Shown one piece after another: positions 1 through 6,192 of a stretch of DNA of 7,911 nucleotides. The DNA is from an uncultured Alistipes sp. (GTDB lineage Bacteria > Bacteroidota > Bacteroidia > Bacteroidales > Rikenellaceae), in contig CAMWIG010000087.1 in the NCBI GenBank assembly GCA_947174295.1, positions 1-7,911 of the forward strand, written 5' to 3'. Numbering within the stretch: the first letter of the stretch is position 1; every line of letters starts with the position of its first letter. The notes below the pieces were generated by a model, which made no database searches, was not told the origin of the DNA, and saw nothing but the letters and a program-made list of their open reading frames with translations. The position numbers and the translations under genes are program-made.

Positions 1-2
1 TT

Positions 3-1694
3 CAGCGCATAGCCGACCATATAGGCATGCGCGGCGACGAGCAGATGACCGTAGCCGTCGACCACACTCAGCCCGCCGGCAACCTGTTCACCGTTCCCGC
101 ATCGGTGACCTTCGCCGCCGGCGAAACGAAGGCCGAGATGACCATCTCATTCGACTTCGCCAAAATCGAGCCCGATGCGCAGTATGTCATCACGCTGGCT
201 ATCAGCGACACCGACGCTACGACGCAGTACGGCGCCGAGTCGTACACCTTCGCAATCTGCTATCCCGCGCCCTACAAGTCGATAGGTGTATGTACGTTCA
301 CCGACAACATCCTCGCCGGTTATTACAATTTCAACATTGCGACCTGGCAGTGCGAAATCGAGGAGAACGAGGTTACCGCAGGTCTGTTCCGACTGAAAAA
401 CGTATTTACCTCGACCTGCCCGTATTGGAATCCGAGTCAGTTCGCCGGATGGCCCGATGTCTACCTCTACATCGACGCAACGGATCCCACGAAGGTGCTG
501 ATTCCCGAGCAGGAGCTCGGCATCGATCTGGGCGACGGCATGTTCACCGTTACGACTGCCGCCTACGGCTCCTACAAGGACGGTATCATCTCGTGGCCCG
601 CAAAGGGACTTGCGGTTTCCGAGACGGAATATGAGAACGGAGCATTCTTCTACACGAACGGAAGCGGTGCGACGCGTATCGCAATGCCCGGCGTCGTGCT
701 GCTCGATCCTCAGGTCGAACTGGAAGGCGTAGGCACGTTCGTCGACAACGACGGTGCGGCATCCTACATCGTCAACATCACGCCCAACGAGGATACAGCC
801 GGTTACAAATACGCAGTCGTAAGCGGCAGCATCGCATTCGAGGAGACCGAGGTTGCCGAAGTGGCGGCCGGCATTATCGCCGGTACGACCGAGTCGACCG
901 ACGGCCAGCTCTCCGGCGCGACCGCAAGTGTCAGAATTCCCATCGAGGCCGACGGCAAGTACACTGTCGTATTCGTGCCCTACGGTCTTAACGAAGGTTC
1001 CGAAGTCTACGGCAATGCCGCAGCACTCAACTTCGGCGTAGCCGTGGGGGGGGGTGAGCTCGAACCAGATCCCGACGTCGACGAATACATCGGCAGCTAT
1101 ACGCTCTACTGTATGGAGCCTGCTCAGGAGGAGGGCGCTGACGACGAGGCTATTTACTGGCCGGGCGTAACTATCTCCGAGATTACCGATCCCAGTTATC
1201 TGGCGGCAGGTCTCAATGTGATGATTACCGGTCTGCTCCCGTACAACTTCACTGGCACCACCGACGGCGTTCCCGCAATATACGATCGTGCTTCGCACAC
1301 GATTCTCATCCAGAGCGGCTACTACTTCGGCGACGCGACGCTGCCCCTCAGCGTCGGCTCGGCACGCATTCTGTTCAGAGCTTTGGCCTGGGAGGCAGGC
1401 GCATTCTCCGATGAGGTTCGCTTGAAGCTCAACAAGGAGACCGGCGTCATATCGTTCGTGAAATCGTTCAGCGCTCCCTCCGATGATGCTTCCACCAACG
1501 GTTACGCTCTTTACTGCGTCAGCGCAGAAAACCCCTCTACGGCTTACGGCAACCTGGCTTTCTTCTACGATGTCACGCTTGTTCCCGCAGCCGCAGAGAC
1601 CGCATCGGTGAAGAAGGTGTCGCGAATCGCGAATCGTCCCGAACGAGTTCGCATATCCGACAACTCGCTTCGCAAAAGCGCAGTGTTGAAGTAA
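3..1694 (+). CDS. Surface/secreted multi-domain beta-sandwich protein, 5' partial
   Basis: The frame is open to the left edge, so the true start, and any signal peptide or lipobox, lies outside the window; 563 residues are visible. Counting from the first visible Met at position 27, residues 1-80 resemble the Calx-beta-like sandwich common at the N-terminus of Bacteroidota surface lipoproteins (pattern FTVPASVTFAAGE, then a strand-rich stretch ending in YTFAICYP). Two related modules follow, opening with GVCTFTDN (about 87) and GVGTFVDN (about 235). An acidic Gly/Pro linker (about 341-353) leads to a last domain (about 354-520) opening with YIGSYTLYC. The end is a basic 29-residue tail without a clear type IX sorting domain. 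No catalytic motif was recognised. The role is probably surface binding or adhesion, inferred from architecture alone; it could also be an accessory protein of a glycan-uptake locus. The gene is convergent with the - strand cluster. Confidence 0.8.
   Translation, partial: QRIADHIGMRGDEQMTVAVDHTQPAGNLFTVPASVTFAAGETKAEMTISFDFAKIEPDAQYVITLAISDTDATTQYGAESYTFAICYPAPYKSIGVCTFTDNILAGYYNFNIATWQCEIEENEVTAGLFRLKNVFTSTCPYWNPSQFAGWPDVYLYIDATDPTKVLIPEQELGIDLGDGMFTVTTAAYGSYKDGIISWPAKGLAVSETEYENGAFFYTNGSGATRIAMPGVVLLDPQVELEGVGTFVDNDGAASYIVNITPNEDTAGYKYAVVSGSIAFEETEVAEVAAGIIAGTTESTDGQLSGATASVRIPIEADGKYTVVFVPYGLNEGSEVYGNAAALNFGVAVGGGELEPDPDVDEYIGSYTLYCMEPAQEEGADDEAIYWPGVTISEITDPSYLAAGLNVMITGLLPYNFTGTTDGVPAIYDRASHTILIQSGYYFGDATLPLSVGSARILFRALAWEAGAFSDEVRLKLNKETGVISFVKSFSAPSDDASTNGYALYCVSAENPSTAYGNLAFFYDVTLVPAAAETASVKKVSRIANRPERVRISDNSLRKSAVLK
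1046..1054 (+). repeat. Nine-G homopolymer inside the surface protein gene
   Basis: Nine consecutive G bases encode the end of a Val codon and three Gly residues, at the start of the linker before the last domain. The current length keeps the frame open. One extra G would put TGA (1055-1057) in frame directly after the run. Losing one G would shift into a frame that stops near 1170. Long G runs are known slippage sites in other bacteria; variation here is not shown by this sequence. Confidence 0.85.
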
Positions 1695-1699
1695 ACCCC

Positions 1700-1717
1700 T
1701 CGGGTATTAGTACCCGA
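1700..1717. other. Small perfect hairpin just after the surface protein stop codon
   Basis: TCGGGTA (1700-1706) and TACCCGA (1711-1717) are perfect inverted arms of 7 bp around a TTAG loop, starting six bases after the TAA stop. No T-run follows on the + strand. It may stabilise the mRNA 3' end or form a first, weaker hairpin ahead of the strong terminator at 1732-1761. Confidence 0.55.
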
Positions 1718-1731
1718 CTCCGATAGAAATG

Positions 1732-1761
1732 ACACGCCCCGGGCTTCGGCCCGGGGCGTGT
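1732..1761. terminator. Bidirectional intrinsic-type terminator between convergent genes
   Basis: ACACGCCCCGGGC (1732-1744) and GCCCGGGGCGTGT (1749-1761) form a perfect 13-bp, very GC-rich stem closed by the stable tetraloop TTCG. On the + strand it is followed by the short T-rich stretch TTGTAT, and on the - strand by CATTTCTAT, so neither side has a classical long U-tract. It lies 37 nt after the + gene and 31 nt after the - gene. That position, between two converging stop codons, makes a shared terminator the simplest reading. Confidence 0.85.
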
Positions 1762-1792
1762 TGTATAAAGATGCGCGAGATTCCGCGAATCG

Positions 1793-2938
1793 TCAGACGA
1801 CTCTTCGCGCAGCGGCCGTATCGCGCAGGGTCATCGTGTCGAAATCGACGCCCGAGACGACGGCGAGCCCCGGCCGGCGTCCCGGCTCGACAGCGCCGAG
1901 GTCATCGAATCCCAAAGCTTGCGCTCCGCCGAGCGTCGCAGCCACAAGAGCCTCGGCCAAAGGCATATCGCTCAGAGCCCGCACCTCCTCCAACATCGAG
2001 AGCGAGTCGTTCGAAGCCATGGAGTCGGTGCCTATACATATGTTGAGACCGTTGCGTCGAAGCAGCTCTACCGGCGGGCGGACGCCCGATATGAAGTCGT
2101 TCGACCGAGGGCAGAGACACCACCACACGGGTGCGGAGAAGTGCGACATTATAATGTCGATATCCGGCTGTGTCACGTGACAGTCGTGCACCAGCACGAC
2201 GCTGCGGTCGGCAGGCACGCTCTCCACGATACGCTCCGAGGGCATGCCGTAGCCGAGAAAATCGCACGTCCATCCCTGCGCGGCATACCACTCGGCCAGC
2301 TCTCCGCGTCCGGCGAAGAGTTCCGCTTCGCCGGCAGACTCCATGAAGTGAATCGAGAGCGGCTCGCGGCCGGCGGCGCATATCGCCCTGAAAGGGGCAT
2401 CCTGCACCGAATAGACGGAGTGCGGCGTGAGCGACGCATTCGGGCGGTCGAGCAGCGGCCGCAGAGCCTCGGCGTCGCGCACTCCGAGACCGAACAGCTC
2501 TACCCAGTTGCGGAATCTCAACGGCGAGGCGGCCTTGACGGCGAACGATGCCGGGCCGTTGGATATGTCGCCTACGGCAGCGACACCCTCGTGCCACATC
2601 GCTGCGGCAGCAGCTGCCGCAGCCATCGACCTCTCCTCGTCGGTAAACCGCCCGCGGGCCGCCCCCATGGCGCGTGCGAAACCTGCGAATCCGCACCTGC
2701 GCGGTACGAACCCGCCCAGATGCGAGAGTTCCAGATGGCAGTGAGCGTTGACGAACCCGGGAACGAGAAGTCCGGGATAGAACTCGACCCCCTCGCGGCG
2801 GTCGACATCGGAGACCGACTCCACGGCGAGAATGCACCCGTCGCCGTCGACCGTCACGAGCGGCGACGGCAGCAGCGTACTATCGGGCAGCAGAAGCCTG
2901 TGCGACGCTATCCGTCGCAGGGAGTGCACTGAGATCAT
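1793..2938 (-). CDS. Amidohydrolase-superfamily deaminase (SAH/MTA/aminofutalosine deaminase-like)
   Basis: This is a probable zinc-dependent cytoplasmic deaminase of the COG0402 type, acting on an adenosine-like or related amino-heterocycle. From ATG 2938 it has 381 residues, close to the family norm of about 380-440. The N-terminal strand region leads to PGFVNAHCHLE (His66 and His68 as metal ligands). TPHSVYS (His173), HFMES (His197 metal ligand, Glu200 catalytic), LVHDCHV (His251), CPRSN (276-280) and IGTDSMASND (Asp305 metal ligand) complete the active site, so the enzyme should be active. An eight-Ala run sits at 106-113. Starts at GTG 2950 and GTG 2929 are also possible; ATG 2938 was chosen because the family's first conserved strand begins a few residues later. 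All three overlap the upstream lipoprotein gene. The substrate cannot be settled here: S-adenosylhomocysteine, methylthioadenosine and aminofutalosine (menaquinone pathway) are candidates. It is the last gene of the - strand cluster, 31 nt before the terminator. Confidence 0.88.
   Translation of the reverse strand: MISVHSLRRIASHRLLLPDSTLLPSPLVTVDGDGCILAVESVSDVDRREGVEFYPGLLVPGFVNAHCHLELSHLGGFVPRRCGFAGFARAMGAARGRFTDEERSMAAAAAAAAMWHEGVAAVGDISNGPASFAVKAASPLRFRNWVELFGLGVRDAEALRPLLDRPNASLTPHSVYSVQDAPFRAICAAGREPLSIHFMESAGEAELFAGRGELAEWYAAQGWTCDFLGYGMPSERIVESVPADRSVVLVHDCHVTQPDIDIIMSHFSAPVWWCLCPRSNDFISGVRPPVELLRRNGLNICIGTDSMASNDSLSMLEEVRALSDMPLAEALVAATLGGAQALGFDDLGAVEPGRRPGLAVVSGVDFDTMTLRDTAAARRVV
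2601..2623. repeat. Perfect 10-bp inverted repeat within the poly-Ala codons
   Basis: GCTGCGGCAG and CTGCCGCAGC flank a 3-base centre. The palindrome lies within the eight GCN codons of the deaminase poly-alanine run and is probably a by-product of mixed alanine codons rather than a regulatory site. Confidence 0.6.
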
Positions 2939-3722
2939 GGTTGAAGACACCCAGATTTATGGTTTGCAGATAGAGACTGTCGACGACATCCTCGGCATCG
3001 GGGATGAAGCGCACGGTGACGTTGCGGAAGGTCATATGCGGACGTCCGACCTTGTTTCCCGCCACGAACTCCGCCAGGTCGACACGCAGACGCCGGTAGC
3101 TGCCGTCGTTGCGCAGCTTCCGCGATACGCGCTCGTCGATACGGCGGCGCAGCGTGTTGTTGAACATGGGAAACACGACGCCGTCCTCGCGTTCGAACCG
3201 CATCATGACGCGCTGGCCCGAGTTTTTGTCGAGCGAGTCGACATTGTATTCGAACGACACCTCGTAGTCGCCCTTGCGGAGCGAATCGACGAAGAAGTGC
3301 ATCTTCACGGTATCGCGCAGCGAGTAGACCGTCACCAGCGTATCGCGGTAGAGCGTGCGCGAGAATGCCCGGCGGGCGCGGGCGTCGATGGTGTCGAGAA
3401 TGGCCGTCTCACGGTTGAGATACGTGCCCTCGGCTTCGAGACGGGCTATGGCGACCTCGACGACATCGCCCAGACGGGCGCTTTTACGCTTCGAGAAGTT
3501 GCCGATGGTGACCTGCACGTCCTCGGTCGTGTAGCCGTAGCGCGCGAATATGGGCTCGTAGACGTCGAGCGAGTCGAGACGCAGGCGGCTGTCGGCCACG
3601 TAGGCGTTGGACAGAAATGCGTCGTGGAATATCGCGGCAAGCTCCTTGTCGGAGATAATCTTCGGCTTGTGGCACGCAGTCAGTGCTGCGGCCGCACACA
3701 GTATGGTAATTAATTTTCGCAT
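2880..3722 (-). CDS. DUF4296 domain lipoprotein
   Basis: This is a predicted lipoprotein of 280 residues from ATG 3722. A short signal peptide has a hydrophobic core and the lipobox LTAC with Cys17. Residues about 21-105 match the DUF4296 pattern: IISDKELAAIFHDAFLSNAY, then FARYGYTTEDVQ. That domain is typical of Bacteroidota and its function is unknown. The remaining ~170 residues are strand-rich and charged (for example YEVSFEYNVDS and MTFRNVTVRFIPD) and look like an extra beta-sandwich; I do not recognise that part. The ATG shares its A with the TGA stop of the permease gene (TGATG), so translation is probably coupled. A GTG at 3725 would add one residue and is less likely. The 3' end overlaps the deaminase start by 59 nt. 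The protein is probably membrane-anchored, facing the periplasm or outer membrane; linkage to lipoprotein sorting is only an inference from its neighbour. Confidence 0.85.
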   Translation of the reverse strand: MRKLITILCAAAALTACHKPKIISDKELAAIFHDAFLSNAYVADSRLRLDSLDVYEPIFARYGYTTEDVQVTIGNFSKRKSARLGDVVEVAIARLEAEGTYLNRETAILDTIDARARRAFSRTLYRDTLVTVYSLRDTVKMHFFVDSLRKGDYEVSFEYNVDSLDKNSGQRVMMRFEREDGVVFPMFNNTLRRRIDERVSRKLRNDGSYRRLRVDLAEFVAGNKVGRPHMTFRNVTVRFIPDAEDVVDSLYLQTINLGVFNHDLSALPATDSVAQASAAR

Positions 3723-4933
3723 CACGATAGATTTTCCTGTTTAATCATCGCTCCGACCGTCAGCCGCGACACGGCCTGCGTGACCGCTGCCATGGCCGCT
3801 ACCACGGCGAGCAGGTCGGCGGCATGAAGCTCGACCGGATAGTCCGTGACGAGGAACGTGTCGGCCGGGATGGTTATGATTCCGAAATATTGCTGCGCCA
3901 GACACAATCCCACCCCTGCGACGACACCCGCCGCAGCCCCTATGCCGCTCACGAGCGTGCCCTCGCCGATGAAAATCGAGCGGATGAACCGCTTGTCGGC
4001 ACCCATGGCCGCAAGCGTGCGCACATCGCCGCGCTTCTCGATGACGAGCATCGCGAGCGTCCCGACCATCGAGAACGACGCGATGACGAGCACCAGCAGC
4101 GAGATGAAGAATATGCCCCACTTTTCGGCACGCATGATGCCGTAAATCGTGGCGTTCTTCTCCTCGCGCGTGCGGACTCGGAATCCGTCGCCCGCAATGT
4201 CGGCCACCGCGCGGCGCACCCTCTCCGTGTCGGCACCCTCGCCGACGCCTATTTCGAACGCCGTCGCACGGCTGTCGCTGCCGAACAGACGCTGCGCAGC
4301 CCTGAGCGAAGTGAGCACGTACTGCCCGTCGGTCGCAGCATCGAGCGCGAAGACTCCGCCCACGGGCAGCGATACGCGCCGGTAGTTGTCGAAAGGCACT
4401 ATCGACGAGAAGGTGTTGCGGCTCAACGCATAGACGTCGACATCGGCATCGACCAGCGAGCGAATGCCCAGCGCATAGGCTACGCCCTGCCCGACCACCG
4501 CACGGTCGATGTCGCCCGTTCTGACGCCGCCGCGACCGGCCGTCACCGTGGCGTCGACGGGCACGACATCGGCGTAGGAGTCGTCGACGCCTTTGAGCGT
4601 CGCCGTCGTTCGGCGTCCCTTGTAGGAGAGCAGCACGCTCTGTTCGGCGACCGTCGAAACGGCGCGCACACCCTCGACGGCGGCGATACGGCCGATATCG
4701 ACGTCGGCGGTATCGAAACTGCCGCCGACGGCCGCCGATACTGCAATGTCGGCGTCGAAGGTCGACGACATGCTCCTCACGAGCGACTCGAAACCGTTGA
4801 AGACCGACAGCAGCACAATCATCGCGGCCACGGGAACCGCCACCGACAGCGTACTGACGCAGGCGATGATGTTAATCACCGAATGCGACTTGCGCGAGAA
4901 GAGGTAGCGGCGGGCGAAAAATGCTGCGAGCAT
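3722..4933 (-). CDS. LolC/LolE-family lipoprotein-releasing ABC transporter permease
   Basis: This is an inner-membrane permease with the four-helix FtsX/MacB topology. TM1 is at about 18-45, a large periplasmic domain at about 46-271, and TM2, TM3 and TM4 at about 272-297, 323-348 and 371-388. Diagnostic stretches are RRYLFSRKSHSVINII at the N-terminus, LSVFNGFE just after TM1, and VIEKRGDVRTLAAMGA followed by IFIGEG in the cytoplasmic coupling region. Its 403 residues match LolC/LolE length. In the known system such permeases pair with the ATPase LolD to extract lipoproteins from the inner membrane and pass them to LolA. No ATPase gene is adjacent, so it is presumably encoded elsewhere. Only one permease gene is present here, which could mean a homodimer or a second subunit outside the window; LolC versus LolE cannot be told apart. 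ATG 4933 lies 13 nt after the rbfA stop, and no strong Shine-Dalgarno sequence is visible. Confidence 0.92.
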   Translation of the reverse strand: MLAAFFARRYLFSRKSHSVINIIACVSTLSVAVPVAAMIVLLSVFNGFESLVRSMSSTFDADIAVSAAVGGSFDTADVDIGRIAAVEGVRAVSTVAEQSVLLSYKGRRTTATLKGVDDSYADVVPVDATVTAGRGGVRTGDIDRAVVGQGVAYALGIRSLVDADVDVYALSRNTFSSIVPFDNYRRVSLPVGGVFALDAATDGQYVLTSLRAAQRLFGSDSRATAFEIGVGEGADTERVRRAVADIAGDGFRVRTREEKNATIYGIMRAEKWGIFFISLLVLVIASFSMVGTLAMLVIEKRGDVRTLAAMGADKRFIRSIFIGEGTLVSGIGAAAGVVAGVGLCLAQQYFGIITIPADTFLVTDYPVELHAADLLAVVAAMAAVTQAVSRLTVGAMIKQENLS

Positions 4934-4946
4934 CGGACGTCGTGTA

Positions 4947-5300
4947 TTACTTGTTCATCGCGCGTTCGATGTTCTCGATGTACTCCAACGAGTCGTCGAG
5001 GAAGAACTGCAACTCGGGCACCACTTTGAGCTGGTGCTTGATGCGCTGGCCGAGGGCGCGGCGCACGAACCAGTTCTCGGCGTCGAGCAGCTGCATGATG
5101 CGCTCCGCCTCGCCGAACGGGAATACGCTCACGTAGACCTTGGCATAGCCGAAGTCGGGCGACACGCGAACCGCCGTGACGGTCGCCATCACGCCGCGCA
5201 GGCGCGGTGCGAATTCGTGCGAGAATATGTCGGCTACGTCCTTCTGAATCTGACGCGCTATCTTCTGCTGGCGCGTCGTCTCCTGCATGTTGTTGTTCAT
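4947..5300 (-). CDS. rbfA: 30S ribosome-binding factor RbfA
   Basis: RbfA binds the 30S subunit and helps late 16S rRNA 5'-end maturation, especially in the cold. The 117-residue product has the family landmarks in order: TTRQQKIARQIQKDVADIF at the N-terminus, VTAVRVSPDFGYAKVYVSVF in the KH-like core, and RIKHQLKVVPELQFFLDDS near the C-terminus. The length fits the family (about 110-130). The open frame extends upstream to 5354, but those 18 residues (Gly/Pro-rich) are unlike RbfA and overlap the leader hairpin. ATG 5300 has a purine-rich AGAG a few bases upstream. ATG 5288, giving MQETTRQQ, is also plausible because many Bacteroidota RbfA proteins start with METTRQ. It is followed 13 nt later by the Lol permease, so the two are probably co-transcribed. 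Confidence 0.95.
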   Translation of the reverse strand: MNNNMQETTRQQKIARQIQKDVADIFSHEFAPRLRGVMATVTAVRVSPDFGYAKVYVSVFPFGEAERIMQLLDAENWFVRRALGQRIKHQLKVVPELQFFLDDSLEYIENIERAMNK

Positions 5301-5315
5301 TATCTCTGTTTTTTC

Positions 5316-5352
5316 GCCGCCCTCAGGCCCCTGCCGGGACACGCCGGGCGGC
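5316..5352 (-). promoter_or_regulatory. Possible leader hairpin upstream of rbfA
   Basis: The 79-nt gap before rbfA contains the inverted arms GCCGCCC (5316-5322) and GGGCGGC (5346-5352), with a 23-nt GC-rich loop. In the rbfA sense the second arm ends 15 nt before the ATG and is followed by an A-rich stretch, not a T-run, so it is not a good terminator for the upstream barrel gene. It may be a structured 5' leader or an intercistronic stabiliser. No convincing TAnnTTTG-type Bacteroidota promoter was found in the gap. Confidence 0.3.
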
Positions 5353-5379
5353 ATCGTTAATAATCGGTTTTCCGCCGCG

Positions 5380-6192
5380 TCAGTCGAGACGGTAGTTGAA
5401 TGTCTCGGAACGTTTGTCGCGTTTGCGGCGCTTCACGTCCCACTCCGTGAATCCGGCCCGGCCTATTCGGAAGTTCATGCCCACGCTTATCATCAGGTTG
5501 TCGAGCGGCGACCGCACGGGAGTGTAGTAGAACGGATTCTCAGCCCCGTCCAGACCGTTGTCGTAGTATTTGTTGCGGTTCTTCACTATGTCGGAATATC
5601 CGAAGTAGTAGCGCACGCGCATGTTGAGCTCGAACTGCCCGAACAGCACGGCTATGCCGCCACCGCCCGCCAGACCGTAGCCCCAGCGGTTGTCGCGCAC
5701 GGTCTTGAACTCGTACTTGCCCTCGTAGTCGGTGCTGCCCAGACTCTTGGCGTACTCGTTGACGTAGGTCGACGAGATGTTGTAGTTGAACGTCGCCGCA
5801 GCCTCGAAGTAGACCCTCACGCGCCGCCGGATGTAGAAGTGCGGCTGCCAGACTATGGGCAGCACCACCGAATTGACATGGCGCGTGTAGTACTCGTAGT
5901 CGGCCTCGTCCTCGTAGCGCGAGGGGTTGGGCACGAACGAGAACGCCTTCTGCTGGAACTCCAAGTCCAGACCGAAACCGCCGACGAAGCGCTGCGAGGT
6001 GTAGTAGCGCCACGCCACGCCGCCGCCGTAGAGCCCCCACACGCCGCGGGTCTCCTGCGCCGGATAGAGACGGCTCGAACCCATGCCGTAGCTGAGCGTG
6101 AAGCCCACGGTGTGCTGCGCCCGCGCCGCCGTCGCCGCCGCCAGAATCATAATAGCCGCGGCCGCTATCGTTTTCAATACTCTTGTCATCAT
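5380..6192 (-). CDS. Outer-membrane beta-barrel protein (porin-like, PF13568-type)
   Basis: This is a predicted small outer-membrane barrel of 270 residues. Residues 1-25 are a Sec signal peptide ending ATAARA before Gln26 (signal peptidase I type, no lipobox Cys). The mature part alternates strands rich in Gly, Tyr and Phe with charged turns, for example TVGFTLSYGMGSS at the N-terminus, GLYGGGVAWRYYTS, VYFEAAATFNYNIS, WGYGLAGGGGIAVLFG and ISVGMNFRIGR near the C-terminus. This pattern fits the Bacteroidota outer-membrane barrel families. The end is a basic, non-barrel tail (DVKRRKRDKRS) instead of a terminal aromatic residue, suggesting a periplasmic extension. The ATG at 6190-6192 overlaps the previous stop as ATGA, so it is probably translationally coupled to the Ig-like lipoprotein; ATG 6189 is the alternative start. 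The function is unknown: transport, scaffold or structural barrel are all possible. A PorT-like relationship was considered but not supported. Confidence 0.85.
   Translation of the reverse strand: MMTRVLKTIAAAAIMILAAATAARAQHTVGFTLSYGMGSSRLYPAQETRGVWGLYGGGVAWRYYTSQRFVGGFGLDLEFQQKAFSFVPNPSRYEDEADYEYYTRHVNSVVLPIVWQPHFYIRRRVRVYFEAAATFNYNISSTYVNEYAKSLGSTDYEGKYEFKTVRDNRWGYGLAGGGGIAVLFGQFELNMRVRYYFGYSDIVKNRNKYYDNGLDGAENPFYYTPVRSPLDNLMISVGMNFRIGRAGFTEWDVKRRKRDKRSETFNYRLD

Noticed and set aside
147..1298. A 383-codon open frame on the - strand opposite the surface protein
   Set aside because: No recognisable motifs, and the + strand frame gives coherent beta-sandwich domains. Treated as a shadow.
2601..2623. 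A perfect 10-bp palindrome as a possible operator or terminator
   Set aside because: It lies inside the deaminase coding region and is explained by a run of mixed alanine codons; no T-run or promoter is near.
1919..2932. A 337-codon open frame on the + strand opposite the deaminase
   Set aside because: Arg/His-rich antisense composition, while the - strand has every deaminase active-site residue.
3824..5029. A 401-codon open frame on the + strand opposite the Lol permease and rbfA
   Set aside because: It is rich in Arg, His, Glu and Asp with no domain pattern, as expected for the antisense frame of a GC-rich gene; the - strand product is a clear family match.
5301..5354. An 18-residue N-terminal extension of RbfA
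   Set aside because: The Gly/Pro-rich sequence is not RbfA-like and overlaps the leader hairpin; ATG 5300 or 5288 fits the family start.
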